From positions 3,224,001 through 3,288,000 of the forward strand of contig NZ_JBBPCL010000001.1 of the NCBI RefSeq assembly GCF_038039215.1: a stretch of 64,000 nt of DNA, in the 5' to 3' direction. Both the position numbers and the translations under genes were made by a program. The notes beneath the pieces are model-generated. The model worked only from the letters and a program-made list of their open reading frames with translations, was not told where the DNA came from and did not search any database. The DNA is from Pseudonocardia sp. T1-2H (GTDB lineage Bacteria; Actinomycetota; Actinomycetes; Mycobacteriales; Pseudonocardiaceae). The number at the start of each line of letters is the position of its first letter. The stretch's first letter is position 1. This document shows positions 25,020 to 33,096 of this stretch, piece by piece.

Positions 25020-26834
25020 TCACCCGCTCAGGCAGCGACCGTCGATACCCAGGGACCTGATCTTGCGGTAGAGCGTGGACCGCGCGATGCCGAGCATCTC
25101 GGCCGCGACCTGCTTGTTGCCCCCGCTGTCGTCCAGCGCGTTCAGCAGCGCCTCCCGCTCGGCCCGCTGCATCGACGTCAGGCGGTGCCTGACCGGCGCC
25201 GTGCGGTACTCCGGCGGCAGGTGTTTGATCGCGAGGTCCCGCCCGTCCGAGCGCATCAGCGCGCAGCTCAGCACCGTGCGCAGCTCGCGCACGTTACCCG
25301 GCCAGACCTGGGCCATCAGGTTCTGCAACGTCGCCGGCTCGAGGCGCGGCGTCGGCGCCCGGCCTGCGAGGTCGCGGAGGAACACCCTGGCGAGGTCGGG
25401 GATGTCCTCGACGCGCTGCCGCAGCGGAGGGAGCTGCAACCGCGCCGGGAAGCAGTCGCGCAGCCGGGTGGCCGCGTCGCCCTTCTCCAGCAGGCGGGGG
25501 GCGGTGGCGACCACCCGCACCACGTGCTCCTCGGCCGTCTCGACGAGGCTCACCGCGCGCGAGGCCAGCTCGGCGGGCAGCTCGTCGATGTGCCGCAGCA
25601 CCAGCGTCCCGGGAGTGCTCAGACCGATCCGCAGCCGGTCGAACCAGGCCACCGGGTCGTCCGGGCACATCCCGGTCTCCAGGAGCGTGACGATGCCGCC
25701 GGAGCCGTCGAGCTCGTGCAGGTGCCGGGCGAGGAAGGTCTTCCCGGTGCCGGCCTCGCCCGAGATCAGAACAGGCCGGCGGTCAGCGGCCAGGGTCGCG
25801 AGCTCGCGACGGAGCCGCTCCGCCGACGCGCTGCGCCCGGCCACCGGGTGGACGCCACCGCCTCGGCCGGAACGGGCGGACGCGGCATCCGGACCCGTGC
25901 GCGCCGCCGCGGCCGGACGCGTCCGCATCTCGATGAAGATGCCGGCCTCGACCTCCTCGTCGCGCACCGTGCTGCAACGGGCCTGCACGACGACGTCCTC
26001 GGCCAGACGCAGCTCGCCGCAGTACTCCTCGCGGGAGGCGAGGACCTCCGTGGCCCAGTCCCAGAGCAGCGGCTGGTCGGCGGGACCCACGAGCGGGCCG
26101 GCGACGGTGTTGCTGATGAGCAGGTCCCGGTTGAGGCACACCACCGCTCCGGAGGACCGGCGGGTGGCCTGCAGGAACCGGTCCAGCAGCAGGCGTTCCC
26201 GCCGGGCGATGTCGTCCGCCATCCGGGCCTCGATCCCCGCCGCGGCTTCCTCCACCAGCGCCAGCATCAGCGCGTTGTGGTCCTCGGCGGGGCAGACGAG
26301 CGCGAGCGCTCCCTTGACGACCCGGCTGACCGGGTTCCGGATCGCCACCGCGCCCGCGCTGAGCCGGCGCAGGTTCCTCCGGTAGTGCTCCGCGCCGGCC
26401 ACCACGAAGGGCCGCCCCTCCTCGACCGCACAGCCGACGGCGTTCGTCCCGATGACGTCCTCCGCGAGCAGCGAGCCGGGACCGATGAGGAGCCGGTCGA
26501 GCCAGGTCCGCACGTCGTCCCGACCCGCCCGGAGCGCCACGACCCGTGCATCGGCGTCGGCCAGCAGGACCGCCAGGGGCAGCCCACGCAGCCGCTCGGC
26601 CATCCGCTCCGTGACCACTTCCGCCGCCTGCAGGAGCCGGCCGGGGCGGGCGCCGTCGCAGCGGCGTGGGATGTGCACGGCATCACGGCTGACCCCGTTG
26701 CAGGCGGACCGCTCCCAGGACAGGCCGATCTCGGGTCGCAGGTGCCCCCTGCGGTCGACCCGGGCCCCGCCGGGGTGGCGCGGCACGCTCCCGCCGAGGG
26801 CAGGGTCGGTTTCGGACTGGAACGTCAGGGTCAC
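25020..26834 (-). CDS. Sigma54-activator-like regulator without GAFTGA (AcoR/MimR type)
   Basis: 604 residues. A GAF-like sensory region (about 65-200) with LIGPGSLLAEDVIGTNAVGCAVEEGRPF, a middle domain (210-305), an AAA+ domain with Walker A GEAGTGKT (359-366), Walker-B-like LVLRHIDEL (411-419), LPPLRQRVEDIPDLA and WPGNVREL (511-518), and a Fis-type HTH (566-595, GGNKQVAAEMLGIARSTLYRKI). The GAFTGA loop needed to contact sigma54 is absent, and the AAA+ part is shortened. Actinobacteria generally lack sigma54, and MimR-type relatives act without it. It is convergent with GntR and divergent from the dehydrogenase/CoA-transferase operon, its likely target. Confidence 0.8.
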   Translation of the reverse strand: MTLTFQSETDPALGGSVPRHPGGARVDRRGHLRPEIGLSWERSACNGVSRDAVHIPRRCDGARPGRLLQAAEVVTERMAERLRGLPLAVLLADADARVVALRAGRDDVRTWLDRLLIGPGSLLAEDVIGTNAVGCAVEEGRPFVVAGAEHYRRNLRRLSAGAVAIRNPVSRVVKGALALVCPAEDHNALMLALVEEAAAGIEARMADDIARRERLLLDRFLQATRRSSGAVVCLNRDLLISNTVAGPLVGPADQPLLWDWATEVLASREEYCGELRLAEDVVVQARCSTVRDEEVEAGIFIEMRTRPAAAARTGPDAASARSGRGGGVHPVAGRSASAERLRRELATLAADRRPVLISGEAGTGKTFLARHLHELDGSGGIVTLLETGMCPDDPVAWFDRLRIGLSTPGTLVLRHIDELPAELASRAVSLVETAEEHVVRVVATAPRLLEKGDAATRLRDCFPARLQLPPLRQRVEDIPDLARVFLRDLAGRAPTPRLEPATLQNLMAQVWPGNVRELRTVLSCALMRSDGRDLAIKHLPPEYRTAPVRHRLTSMQRAEREALLNALDDSGGNKQVAAEMLGIARSTLYRKIRSLGIDGRCLSG

Positions 26835-27152
26835 GTTCGGTCACCTCGTTGTGACGGGCCTGCTCCGACGTCGTCGTGCGCCTCTCCGCGGCGCGTGCGG
26901 CCCGCTGCTGCCTCAGGCCGGAATTTGTGTATGTCTGCGATTGATGTGCAGCAATGTTCAGCAGGTGCTACACGCTGTCAAGCAGGCGTTCCGCAAATCG
27001 GACCGGGCGGGGCGTCGTGGTCCGCGCCCGGTCGGAACGCTTGACTTCCGGCCGAACGCCGCTCATATGATGAGCATGATTACCAGTTGTCCGGCGCCCC
27101 GGTCATCGACGACGAGGTCGACCGGAGGCGGACGAGCAGAGGGTCCGGTCAC
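26835..27152. other. Divergent control region of the regulator and the second dehydrogenase operon
   Basis: 318 bases without a gene. It is clearly less GC-rich around 26930-27075. It contains a promoter-palindrome module at 27041-27075 and a TGTGCAGCAATGTTCAGCAG stretch near 26945 that could be an activator site for the divergent AcoR/MimR-type regulator. Confidence 0.45.
27041..27075 (+). promoter_or_regulatory. Promoter with overlapping 15-bp palindrome
   Basis: TTGACT at 27041-27046 is followed after 19 bases by TATGAT (17 bases if CATATG is taken as -10). The -10 lies inside GCTCATATGATGAGC (27061-27075), whose six-base arms are perfect complements. A repressor bound there would block transcription of the dehydrogenase operon. 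Confidence 0.5.
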
Positions 27153-28271
27153 ATGACGACAGCGGAGTCGACGATCGTCGCCCTTCGCGCGGAGGTGCGC
27201 CGGTTCCTGGCCGAGGAGCTGGCCGCCGGCTCGTTCCGCCCGTCCTGCGACAGCTGGGTCCGGGGCCACTCGCCGGACTTCAGCCGCAAGCTGGGCGACC
27301 GGGGCTGGCTCGGCATGACGTGGCCGAGGGCCTACGGAGGCGGCGCCCGTTCCGCACGCGAACGGTTCACCGTCCTCGAGGAGCTGCTCGCCGCGGGCGC
27401 CCCGGTCGCCGCGCACTGGATCGCGGACCGGCAGACCGGCCCACTGCTGCTGCGCGTGGGCACCGAGCGGCAGAAGCGGACGCTCCTGCCGGGTCTGGCA
27501 CGGGGGCGGCTGTTCGTCGCCGCCGGGATGAGCGAGCCCGACAGCGGCTCCGACCTCGCGTCGGTCCGCACCCGCGCCGTGCGGACCGCGACCGGCTGGC
27601 GGGTGAGCGGGCGCAAGGTGTGGACCAGCCATGCGCACAAGAGCCACTACCTGCTCGCGCTCGTCCGGACCGCGCCGTCGGGCGGCGACCGGCACGCCGG
27701 GCTCAGCCAGATGTTGATCGAACTCGACTCGCCGGGGGTGCATGTGCGGCCCATCGAGGTGATGACCGGCGAGGCACATTTCACCGAGGTCACCCTCGAC
27801 GACGTCGACGTGCCGGCGGACATGGTCGTCGGCGCGGTCGGGGACGGGTGGCGCGGGGTGATGTCCGAGCTGGCGCACGAGCGCAGCGGTCCGGAGCGGT
27901 ATCTCAGCACCTTCCCCTTGTTCGCCGAGCTGGTGTCGGGGCCGAGCGCGCCCGGCGCCACCGCGCTCGCCGACATCGGCTCGGCCGCCGCGCGGCTCTG
28001 GGCGCTCCGCGCCCTCTCGTTGCGGGTGCAGGACCTCCTCGAGCGCCGAAGCCCGACGGACACCGCGGCTGCGCTCGTGAAGGACCTCGGTACCCGGCTG
28101 GAGGGCGAGATCGTCGACATCGCCCGGCGTGCCTGTCGGCCCGGCCCCGCCGGCGGCGGGCCGCTGCCCACGCTGCTGCGCGAGGCGCAGCTCGCCGCGC
28201 CGTCGTTCACGCTGCGTGGCGGCACCAACGAGATCCTGCGCGGCGTGGTGGCGCGGGGGCTGGGGGCCTGA
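27153..28271 (+). CDS. Acyl-CoA dehydrogenase, large partner subunit (second pair)
   Basis: 372 residues, closely similar along its length to the protein at 4420-5601: GMSEPDSGSDLASVRTRA, GRKVWTSHAHKSHYLLALVRTAP and the C-terminal LRGGTNEILRG. As there, the usual YEGT Glu is absent and Glu243 in LAHERSGPER occupies the isovaleryl-CoA-dehydrogenase-type base position. First gene of a tight four-gene operon with a partner dehydrogenase and two CoA-transferases. Probably dehydrogenates an acyl-CoA generated by one of them. Confidence 0.87.
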   Translation: MTTAESTIVALRAEVRRFLAEELAAGSFRPSCDSWVRGHSPDFSRKLGDRGWLGMTWPRAYGGGARSARERFTVLEELLAAGAPVAAHWIADRQTGPLLLRVGTERQKRTLLPGLARGRLFVAAGMSEPDSGSDLASVRTRAVRTATGWRVSGRKVWTSHAHKSHYLLALVRTAPSGGDRHAGLSQMLIELDSPGVHVRPIEVMTGEAHFTEVTLDDVDVPADMVVGAVGDGWRGVMSELAHERSGPERYLSTFPLFAELVSGPSAPGATALADIGSAAARLWALRALSLRVQDLLERRSPTDTAAALVKDLGTRLEGEIVDIARRACRPGPAGGGPLPTLLREAQLAAPSFTLRGGTNEILRGVVARGLGA

Positions 28272-28272
28272 G

Positions 28273-29358
28273 ATGGAAGAGCGCGAGATGCTCCGCTCCA
28301 CGGTGTCCGCGATGCTGGAGGCGTGGGCGGGATCCGCTCGCGACGAGGCCGCCCAGGGCTGGAGCGCGGGCCTGTGGCGGCTGCTCGAGGAGTCCGGGCT
28401 CACCCTGGTGTCGGTCCCCGAGTCCGCGGGCGGCTCCGGTGGCGATCTGCGTGACCTCGCCACCGTGGTCCAGGCCTGCGGCTACCGTGCGGCGCCGGTG
28501 CCGCTGGTCGAGACCGCCCTGCTGGCCGGCTGGGGGCTGGCGTCGGCCGGGATCGCGGTCCCGCCCGGACCGCTCACCGTCGCACCGCCCGCCGCCGTGT
28601 CCCCGGCGCTCGTGCCGGACGGGCCCGGCCAGCGCCTGGTCGGCCGGGTGTGCGGCGTTCCGTGGGCCCGGGCGGCCCGGCGGATCCTGGTTCTCGCCGC
28701 GGCGCCCGGACAGCCGGGCCGGACGGTCCACATGGTGATCGATCCGCACGACTGCGAGATCGAGCCGGGCACGAACCTCGCCGGCGAGCCCCGCGACACC
28801 CTGGTGCTGCCGCCCCGCGGTGTCTACTGCCGGCCGCTGCCCGCCGGCGACGGCCCGGACCCGTCGAGGATGACCCTGCGGGGAGCCCTCGGCCGGGCGC
28901 TGCTCATGGTCGGGTCCCTGCACCGGGTGCTCGACCTGACCGTCCGGTACGCGGGCGAACGCGAGCAGTTCGGCCGGCCGATCAGCCGGTTCCAGGCCGT
29001 GCAGCAGCAGATCGCCGCGCTCGCCGGCGCCGTCGAGCAGGCCCGGGCCATCACCGATCTCGCCGTGGAGACGCTCCAGCAGGACGACCGCGCCGTCGAG
29101 GTGGTGATGGCGGCGAAGATCTGCGCCGGACACGCGGCCTCGGTCGCGATCGCGGTCGGCCACCAGGTGCACGGGGCGATCGGCTTCACCACCGAGCACG
29201 AGTTGCACCTGCACACCCGCCGGCTGATGTCCTGGCGCGACGAGGACGGCTCCGAGTCCGAATGGGCGGCCGAGCTGGGTGCCCGGATCGCGGGGGCCGG
29301 CCCCGACGGGCTGTGGGACCTGCTGACCGGCGGGACCTCCCCGGTCGCCGCCCGATGA
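28273..29358 (+). CDS. Acyl-CoA dehydrogenase, small partner subunit (second pair)
   Basis: 361 residues. C-terminal motifs AGEREQFGRPISRFQAVQQQIA and GHQVHGAIGFTTEHELHLHTRR match the small subunit at 3392-4423; the N-terminal half is divergent. The start codon follows the large-subunit stop by one base, so the subunits are presumably made together. The stop overlaps the first CoA-transferase start by four bases. Likely the second half of a heteromeric dehydrogenase. Confidence 0.85.
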   Translation: MEEREMLRSTVSAMLEAWAGSARDEAAQGWSAGLWRLLEESGLTLVSVPESAGGSGGDLRDLATVVQACGYRAAPVPLVETALLAGWGLASAGIAVPPGPLTVAPPAAVSPALVPDGPGQRLVGRVCGVPWARAARRILVLAAAPGQPGRTVHMVIDPHDCEIEPGTNLAGEPRDTLVLPPRGVYCRPLPAGDGPDPSRMTLRGALGRALLMVGSLHRVLDLTVRYAGEREQFGRPISRFQAVQQQIAALAGAVEQARAITDLAVETLQQDDRAVEVVMAAKICAGHAASVAIAVGHQVHGAIGFTTEHELHLHTRRLMSWRDEDGSESEWAAELGARIAGAGPDGLWDLLTGGTSPVAAR

Positions 29359-30491
29359 GCGGCCCGCCGGCGGCCCCGGGCCCCCTGTCCGGGGTGCGGG
29401 TGCTCGACCTCAGCAGTTACCTGCCCGGCCCCTTCTGCACGCAGATCCTCGCCGACCTGGGCGCCGTCGTGATCAAGGTCGAGAGTCCGGCCGGTGACGC
29501 GGCACGGCAGCTGCCCGGTGCCCTGCACGAGGCGGCGAACCGCAACAAGCGCAGCGTCGTCCTCGACCTGAAGACCGACAACGGGCAGATGCTCGGCCGC
29601 CGGCTGGCCGCGGGCGCGGACGTGCTCGTCGAGGGCTTCCGGCCCGGCGTCGTCGACCGGCTGGGCATGTCCTACGCCCTGGTGCACGCGGTCAACCCGT
29701 CCGTCGTCTACTGCTCGGTCTCCGGCTTCGGGCAGACCGGGCCCCTGCGGGACGTGCCGGGCCACGACGTCACCTACCTCGCCGCGAGCGGTGTGCTGTC
29801 CTTCCCCGGCAGCTGGGGAGACCGGCAGGTCCGGCGTCCGGGGATCCCGGTGAGCGACCTGGCCGCGTCCACCTACGCGGCCATCGCGATCCTCGCCGCG
29901 CTCTACCGGCGGCGGGACACCGGCGGGGGCGCCCACCTGGACCTGGCGATCACCGACGCGGCCCTGTCCTTCGCGAGCGTCCGGGCCGCCGAGGGTCTCG
30001 ACGACGGTACGGGCGACCACCCGCACCTGCACCCGGCCAACGACCTCTTCGAGGCTGCGGACGGCGCCACGATCGCGGTCGGCGCCGTGGAGGAGCACTT
30101 CTGGGAACGCCTCGTGCCCCTGCTCGCCGAGGAGGTCCCCACGCTCGCCGACCCGCGGTTCGGCTCCGCGGCCGCCCGGCGGGCGGACGGCGACGAGCTC
30201 GTCGCGCTGCTCCGCCGGGCGATCCGCGCCCGCCCGGCTGCCGAGTGGCTGGCCGCGTTCGCCGCGGCGGACGTCCCGGCACACCGGGTGCTGTCCGTGC
30301 CCGAGGCGGGCCGGTCCCCCCAGGTGCGCGCCAGGGGCATCGTCGCGCAGCACCGCGACGGGCGGCACGTCGTGTTCCCGGTGCTGCAGGACGGGACGGC
30401 GATGGGCCGCGTGCACAGTCCGGCCCCCGCGCTGGGGGCGCACACCGAGCAGGTGCTGGCCGATCTGGTGGACGGGAAGGAGCCGTGGTGA
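29355..30491 (+). CDS. Family III CoA-transferase (CaiB/BaiF type), first
   Basis: 378 residues. N-terminal LSGVRVLDLSSYLPGPFCTQILADLGAVVIKVE, then NRNKRSVVLDLKT, the catalytic-Asp region LPGHDVTYLAASGVL, and C-terminal PAAEWLAAFAAADVPAHRV are standard for the family. These enzymes move CoA between carboxylic acids through an Asp-bound intermediate; Asp in PGHD is the likely nucleophile. Overlaps both neighbours by four bases. Two different CoA-transferases side by side may work as a heteromer or on successive acids. Confidence 0.87.
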   Translation: MSGPPAAPGPLSGVRVLDLSSYLPGPFCTQILADLGAVVIKVESPAGDAARQLPGALHEAANRNKRSVVLDLKTDNGQMLGRRLAAGADVLVEGFRPGVVDRLGMSYALVHAVNPSVVYCSVSGFGQTGPLRDVPGHDVTYLAASGVLSFPGSWGDRQVRRPGIPVSDLAASTYAAIAILAALYRRRDTGGGAHLDLAITDAALSFASVRAAEGLDDGTGDHPHLHPANDLFEAADGATIAVGAVEEHFWERLVPLLAEEVPTLADPRFGSAAARRADGDELVALLRRAIRARPAAEWLAAFAAADVPAHRVLSVPEAGRSPQVRARGIVAQHRDGRHVVFPVLQDGTAMGRVHSPAPALGAHTEQVLADLVDGKEPW

Positions 30492-31711
30492 CGACGACCC
30501 CACCGGAAGGAGGTCCTCTCGCCGGAGTGCGGGTCGTGGACCTCACCACGACCTTCATGGGCCCCTACTGCACCCTGCTCCTGGCGCAGATGGGCGCCGA
30601 GGTCATCAAGGTCGAGACTCCGGACGGCGACGTCGTCCGCTACGTCGGCGACGAGCGTGGCACCGGGATGGGCCCGGTGTTCCTCAACGTCAACCAGGGC
30701 AAACGCAGTATCGCGCTGGACCTGAAGGACCCGGCCGGCCGGGAGGTGCTGTCGCGCCTGGTGGCCGGCGCCGACGTGTTCGTGCACAACATCCGTCCCG
30801 AGGCGGCCCGGCGACTGGGCATCGGCCCCGACGACGTCGCCGCGGTGAACCCGCGCGCGATCCACTGCGCGCTGCGCGGGTTCGGCGCGGAGGGTCCCTA
30901 TCGCGACCGGGCCGCGTACGACGACGTGATCCAGGCCGGCTGCGGCCTGGCCGCGGTGCAGGGCGCGTCGGACGAGCCGGCCTACGTGCGCACCCCGGTC
31001 GCGGACAAGGTCGTCGGGACGTTGGCGGTCGGCGCGATCACCTCGGCGCTCTTCGCCCGGGAACGAACCGGCCGGGGCCGGGCGATCGAGGTGCCCATGC
31101 TCGAGTCGATGGTCACCTTCACCCTGCTGGAGCAGCAGGGTGGCTACGTCTTCGACCCGCCGCGCGGCGAGGCCGGCTACGCCCGGACGGCCTCGCCGTA
31201 CCGCAAGCCGTACCGGACCGCCGACGGCCACCTCAGCGTGATGGTCTACACCGACGCGCAGTGGCGTACGTTCTTCGCCCTCGTCGGCCGCCCCGAGCTC
31301 GCCGACGACCCGCGTTACCGCACGATCACCGAGCGGACCCGCAACATCGACGAGCTCTACCAACTCCTGGAGAAGGAGCTTCTGGCCCGCACGAGCGACG
31401 AGTGGCTCGCGGTGCTCGACGGGGCCCAGATCCCCGCGGCCCCGGTCCGATCGGTGCCGGAGCTGTTCACCGACGAGCACCTGGCCGCGGCCGGACTGTT
31501 CGAGCGGATCGAGCACCCCACCGAGGGGACACTGCGGATGGCCCGGTTCCCGATCTCGTTCGACGGCGACCACCCGCGGCGGCCGGGCCCGGCGCCGCGG
31601 CTGGGGCAGGATGCCGCCGACGTGCTCACCGAGCTCGGCTACGGCCCGGAACGGATCCGGCAGCTCACCGAGGCAGGCGTCGTCGTCGTCGACCAGGGCG
31701 ACGCGGGATGA
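30488..31711 (+). CDS. Family III CoA-transferase (CaiB/BaiF type), second
   Basis: 407 residues. LAGVRVVDLTTTFMGPYCTLLLAQMGAEVIKVE at the N-terminus, NVNQGKRSIALDLKDPAGR, the catalytic region RAAYDDVIQAGCGLAAVQG with an Asp pair, and EWLAVLDGAQIPAAPV. Compared with the neighbour the sequence around the catalytic Asp is different (AYDD versus GHD), so they probably use different acids. GTG 30488 overlaps the previous TGA. Last gene of the operon; only seven bases separate its stop from the convergent coiled-coil gene. Confidence 0.87.
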   Translation: MTTTPPEGGPLAGVRVVDLTTTFMGPYCTLLLAQMGAEVIKVETPDGDVVRYVGDERGTGMGPVFLNVNQGKRSIALDLKDPAGREVLSRLVAGADVFVHNIRPEAARRLGIGPDDVAAVNPRAIHCALRGFGAEGPYRDRAAYDDVIQAGCGLAAVQGASDEPAYVRTPVADKVVGTLAVGAITSALFARERTGRGRAIEVPMLESMVTFTLLEQQGGYVFDPPRGEAGYARTASPYRKPYRTADGHLSVMVYTDAQWRTFFALVGRPELADDPRYRTITERTRNIDELYQLLEKELLARTSDEWLAVLDGAQIPAAPVRSVPELFTDEHLAAAGLFERIEHPTEGTLRMARFPISFDGDHPRRPGPAPRLGQDAADVLTELGYGPERIRQLTEAGVVVVDQGDAG

Positions 31712-31718
31712 ACATCCG

Positions 31719-32786
31719 TCACCCGGTCGGGCCGCCGCTGTCCTCCGCAGCCGGTACCCGGGCCAGCGCGGCGACGAGGGTCCGGAGATCCTCCGGGTGC
31801 AGCGGCCGCGGTTCGGCGGCCCGGGCGAGCTCGGCGCGGAGCCGCTCGATCTCGGCCTCCGCCCGTGTGCGGTCCCGCTCCTCACGCGCCGCCCGAGCCG
31901 TCTCGGCCGACAACCGGCCCGCCAGATCCTCCCGCTCCGACCGCGAGGCCTCCGCATCCCGTCGCGCTTCGGCCAGCGCGTCGTCCGCCTTCTCCCGCGC
32001 GACGGCCGAGCGGTCCCGTTCGGCCTCGGCGTCCCGGGCCCGGTCCCGCGCGGCGCCGAGAGCCTCCCGGAGCGCGGCGGCCTCCGTCCGGTGCTCCTGC
32101 TCCCCCGCCCGCGCCGCATCCCGCTCCACGAGCGCCCGCTCGGCCGCGACCACCGCCCCGCGCGTCTCCCGCTCCGCGGTGGCGGCCCGCTCCGCCTCCT
32201 GAGCGGTCCGGGCCTCCGCGGCCCGCTGCCCGGTGACCGCCTCCTCGGCCTGCTGCCGCGCCGCCCCCAACGCCTCCGTGGCCTCCAGTGCCTGACGCGC
32301 GGCGGCCGAGGCCCGCTCGACCGCCTCGGTCCGTTCCTTCGCGGCCCGCTCCGCCGCCGCGACGCTCTGCCGCGCGCGCTGTTCGGCCTGCTCGCGGGCT
32401 TCCTCCGCCGCGACGCGCGCCCGTTCGGCCTCGGCCACCTGGGCGTGTGCCGTCTCGACGGCCTGCACGGCCGCGGCCTCCACCTCGTCGAGCCGGGTGA
32501 TCACCGACGCCAGCGCCTCGGTCAGCGCCTCGACCGGTGCCCGCACGACGTCCAGGTGTTCGCGCAGCCGCTCCGCGTCCAGCCGGAAGGTGCTGCTCCC
32601 CGCGTCGAGGCCGAGGGCGCCGAGGGCCTCGCGCTCGGACCGGGCCATCTGGGCACAGGTGCGGCCGTCCCAGCGGGTGTCCCGGCAGAAGCTCCGCCGG
32701 CGTCCGCCCTGCGGCCCGGGAGCGGGCAGCTCCGCCCGGCACTTGCTGTATCCGCAGCGTACGACGTCCTCGATCATGTTCGGCAC
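31719..32786 (-). CDS. Coiled-coil protein with N-terminal Cys cluster
   Basis: 355 residues from GTG 32786 (or 352 from ATG 32777). The first 50 residues hold Cys at 11, 16, 34 and 44 in a basic context (RCGYSKCRAELP, GRRRSFCRD, DGRTCAQM), which looks like a small zinc-binding, possibly DNA-binding, module. From about residue 70 to 330 it is a nearly unbroken Ala/Glu/Arg coiled coil. I do not recognise the family; KfrA-like plasmid proteins have a similar DNA-binding-plus-coil plan but different N-termini. It is divergent from a tyrosine recombinase with a small peptide gene between them, which suggests a mobile or chromosome-maintenance role. Confidence 0.65.
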   Translation of the reverse strand: MPNMIEDVVRCGYSKCRAELPAPGPQGGRRRSFCRDTRWDGRTCAQMARSEREALGALGLDAGSSTFRLDAERLREHLDVVRAPVEALTEALASVITRLDEVEAAAVQAVETAHAQVAEAERARVAAEEAREQAEQRARQSVAAAERAAKERTEAVERASAAARQALEATEALGAARQQAEEAVTGQRAAEARTAQEAERAATAERETRGAVVAAERALVERDAARAGEQEHRTEAAALREALGAARDRARDAEAERDRSAVAREKADDALAEARRDAEASRSEREDLAGRLSAETARAAREERDRTRAEAEIERLRAELARAAEPRPLHPEDLRTLVAALARVPAAEDSGGPTG

Positions 32787-32808
32787 GGTACCAGTTCACA
32801 GTTTCGTA

Positions 32809-32836
32809 ACCTTAAACCGGTTATCAGTTTGTTCAA
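32809..32836 (-). promoter_or_regulatory. Putative promoter of the coiled-coil gene
   Basis: On the minus strand TTGAAC (32836-32831) is followed after 16 bases by TAAGGT (32814-32809). The stretch 32795-32875 is strikingly AT-rich for this genome and contains AACCGGTT, an eight-base palindrome that could be an operator. Confidence 0.4.
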
Positions 32837-32948
32837 GTCGAAGTATCTTCCCACGAAACCGGTGTTTCGTTGGCGCGTGCCGGCCCGTGCGGGTTGCAGA
32901 GGCGGCCCGGACCGGGCGGGCCCGGCGCCGGGGCGCCACACTGCGTGG

Positions 32949-33047
32949 ATGAGGAAGATGCTGAGAGCTGCCGGGAAGCTGCTGAGCTCGGCCGTGGAGT
33001 CGCTCGGCGTGCTGGTCGGCTGGGGTGGGAGACGCAAGCGCCGCTGA
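32949..33047 (+). CDS. Possible 32-residue cationic amphipathic peptide
   Basis: ATG to TGA encodes a peptide beginning MRKMLRAAGKLLSSAVESLG and ending in Gly-Trp-Gly-Gly followed by Arg-Arg-Lys-Arg-Arg. The first 25 residues would form an amphipathic helix and the tail is strongly basic, features of membrane-active or nucleic-acid-binding small proteins. It lies between the coiled-coil gene and the recombinase. No clear ribosome site; a leaderless start is possible. Homology cannot be tested here. Confidence 0.35.
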   Translation: MRKMLRAAGKLLSSAVESLGVLVGWGGRRKRR

Positions 33048-33096
33048 TCCGGCGTGGCACCCGCACCGGCGAGCGGCAGCGCGGCACGATCACCCC

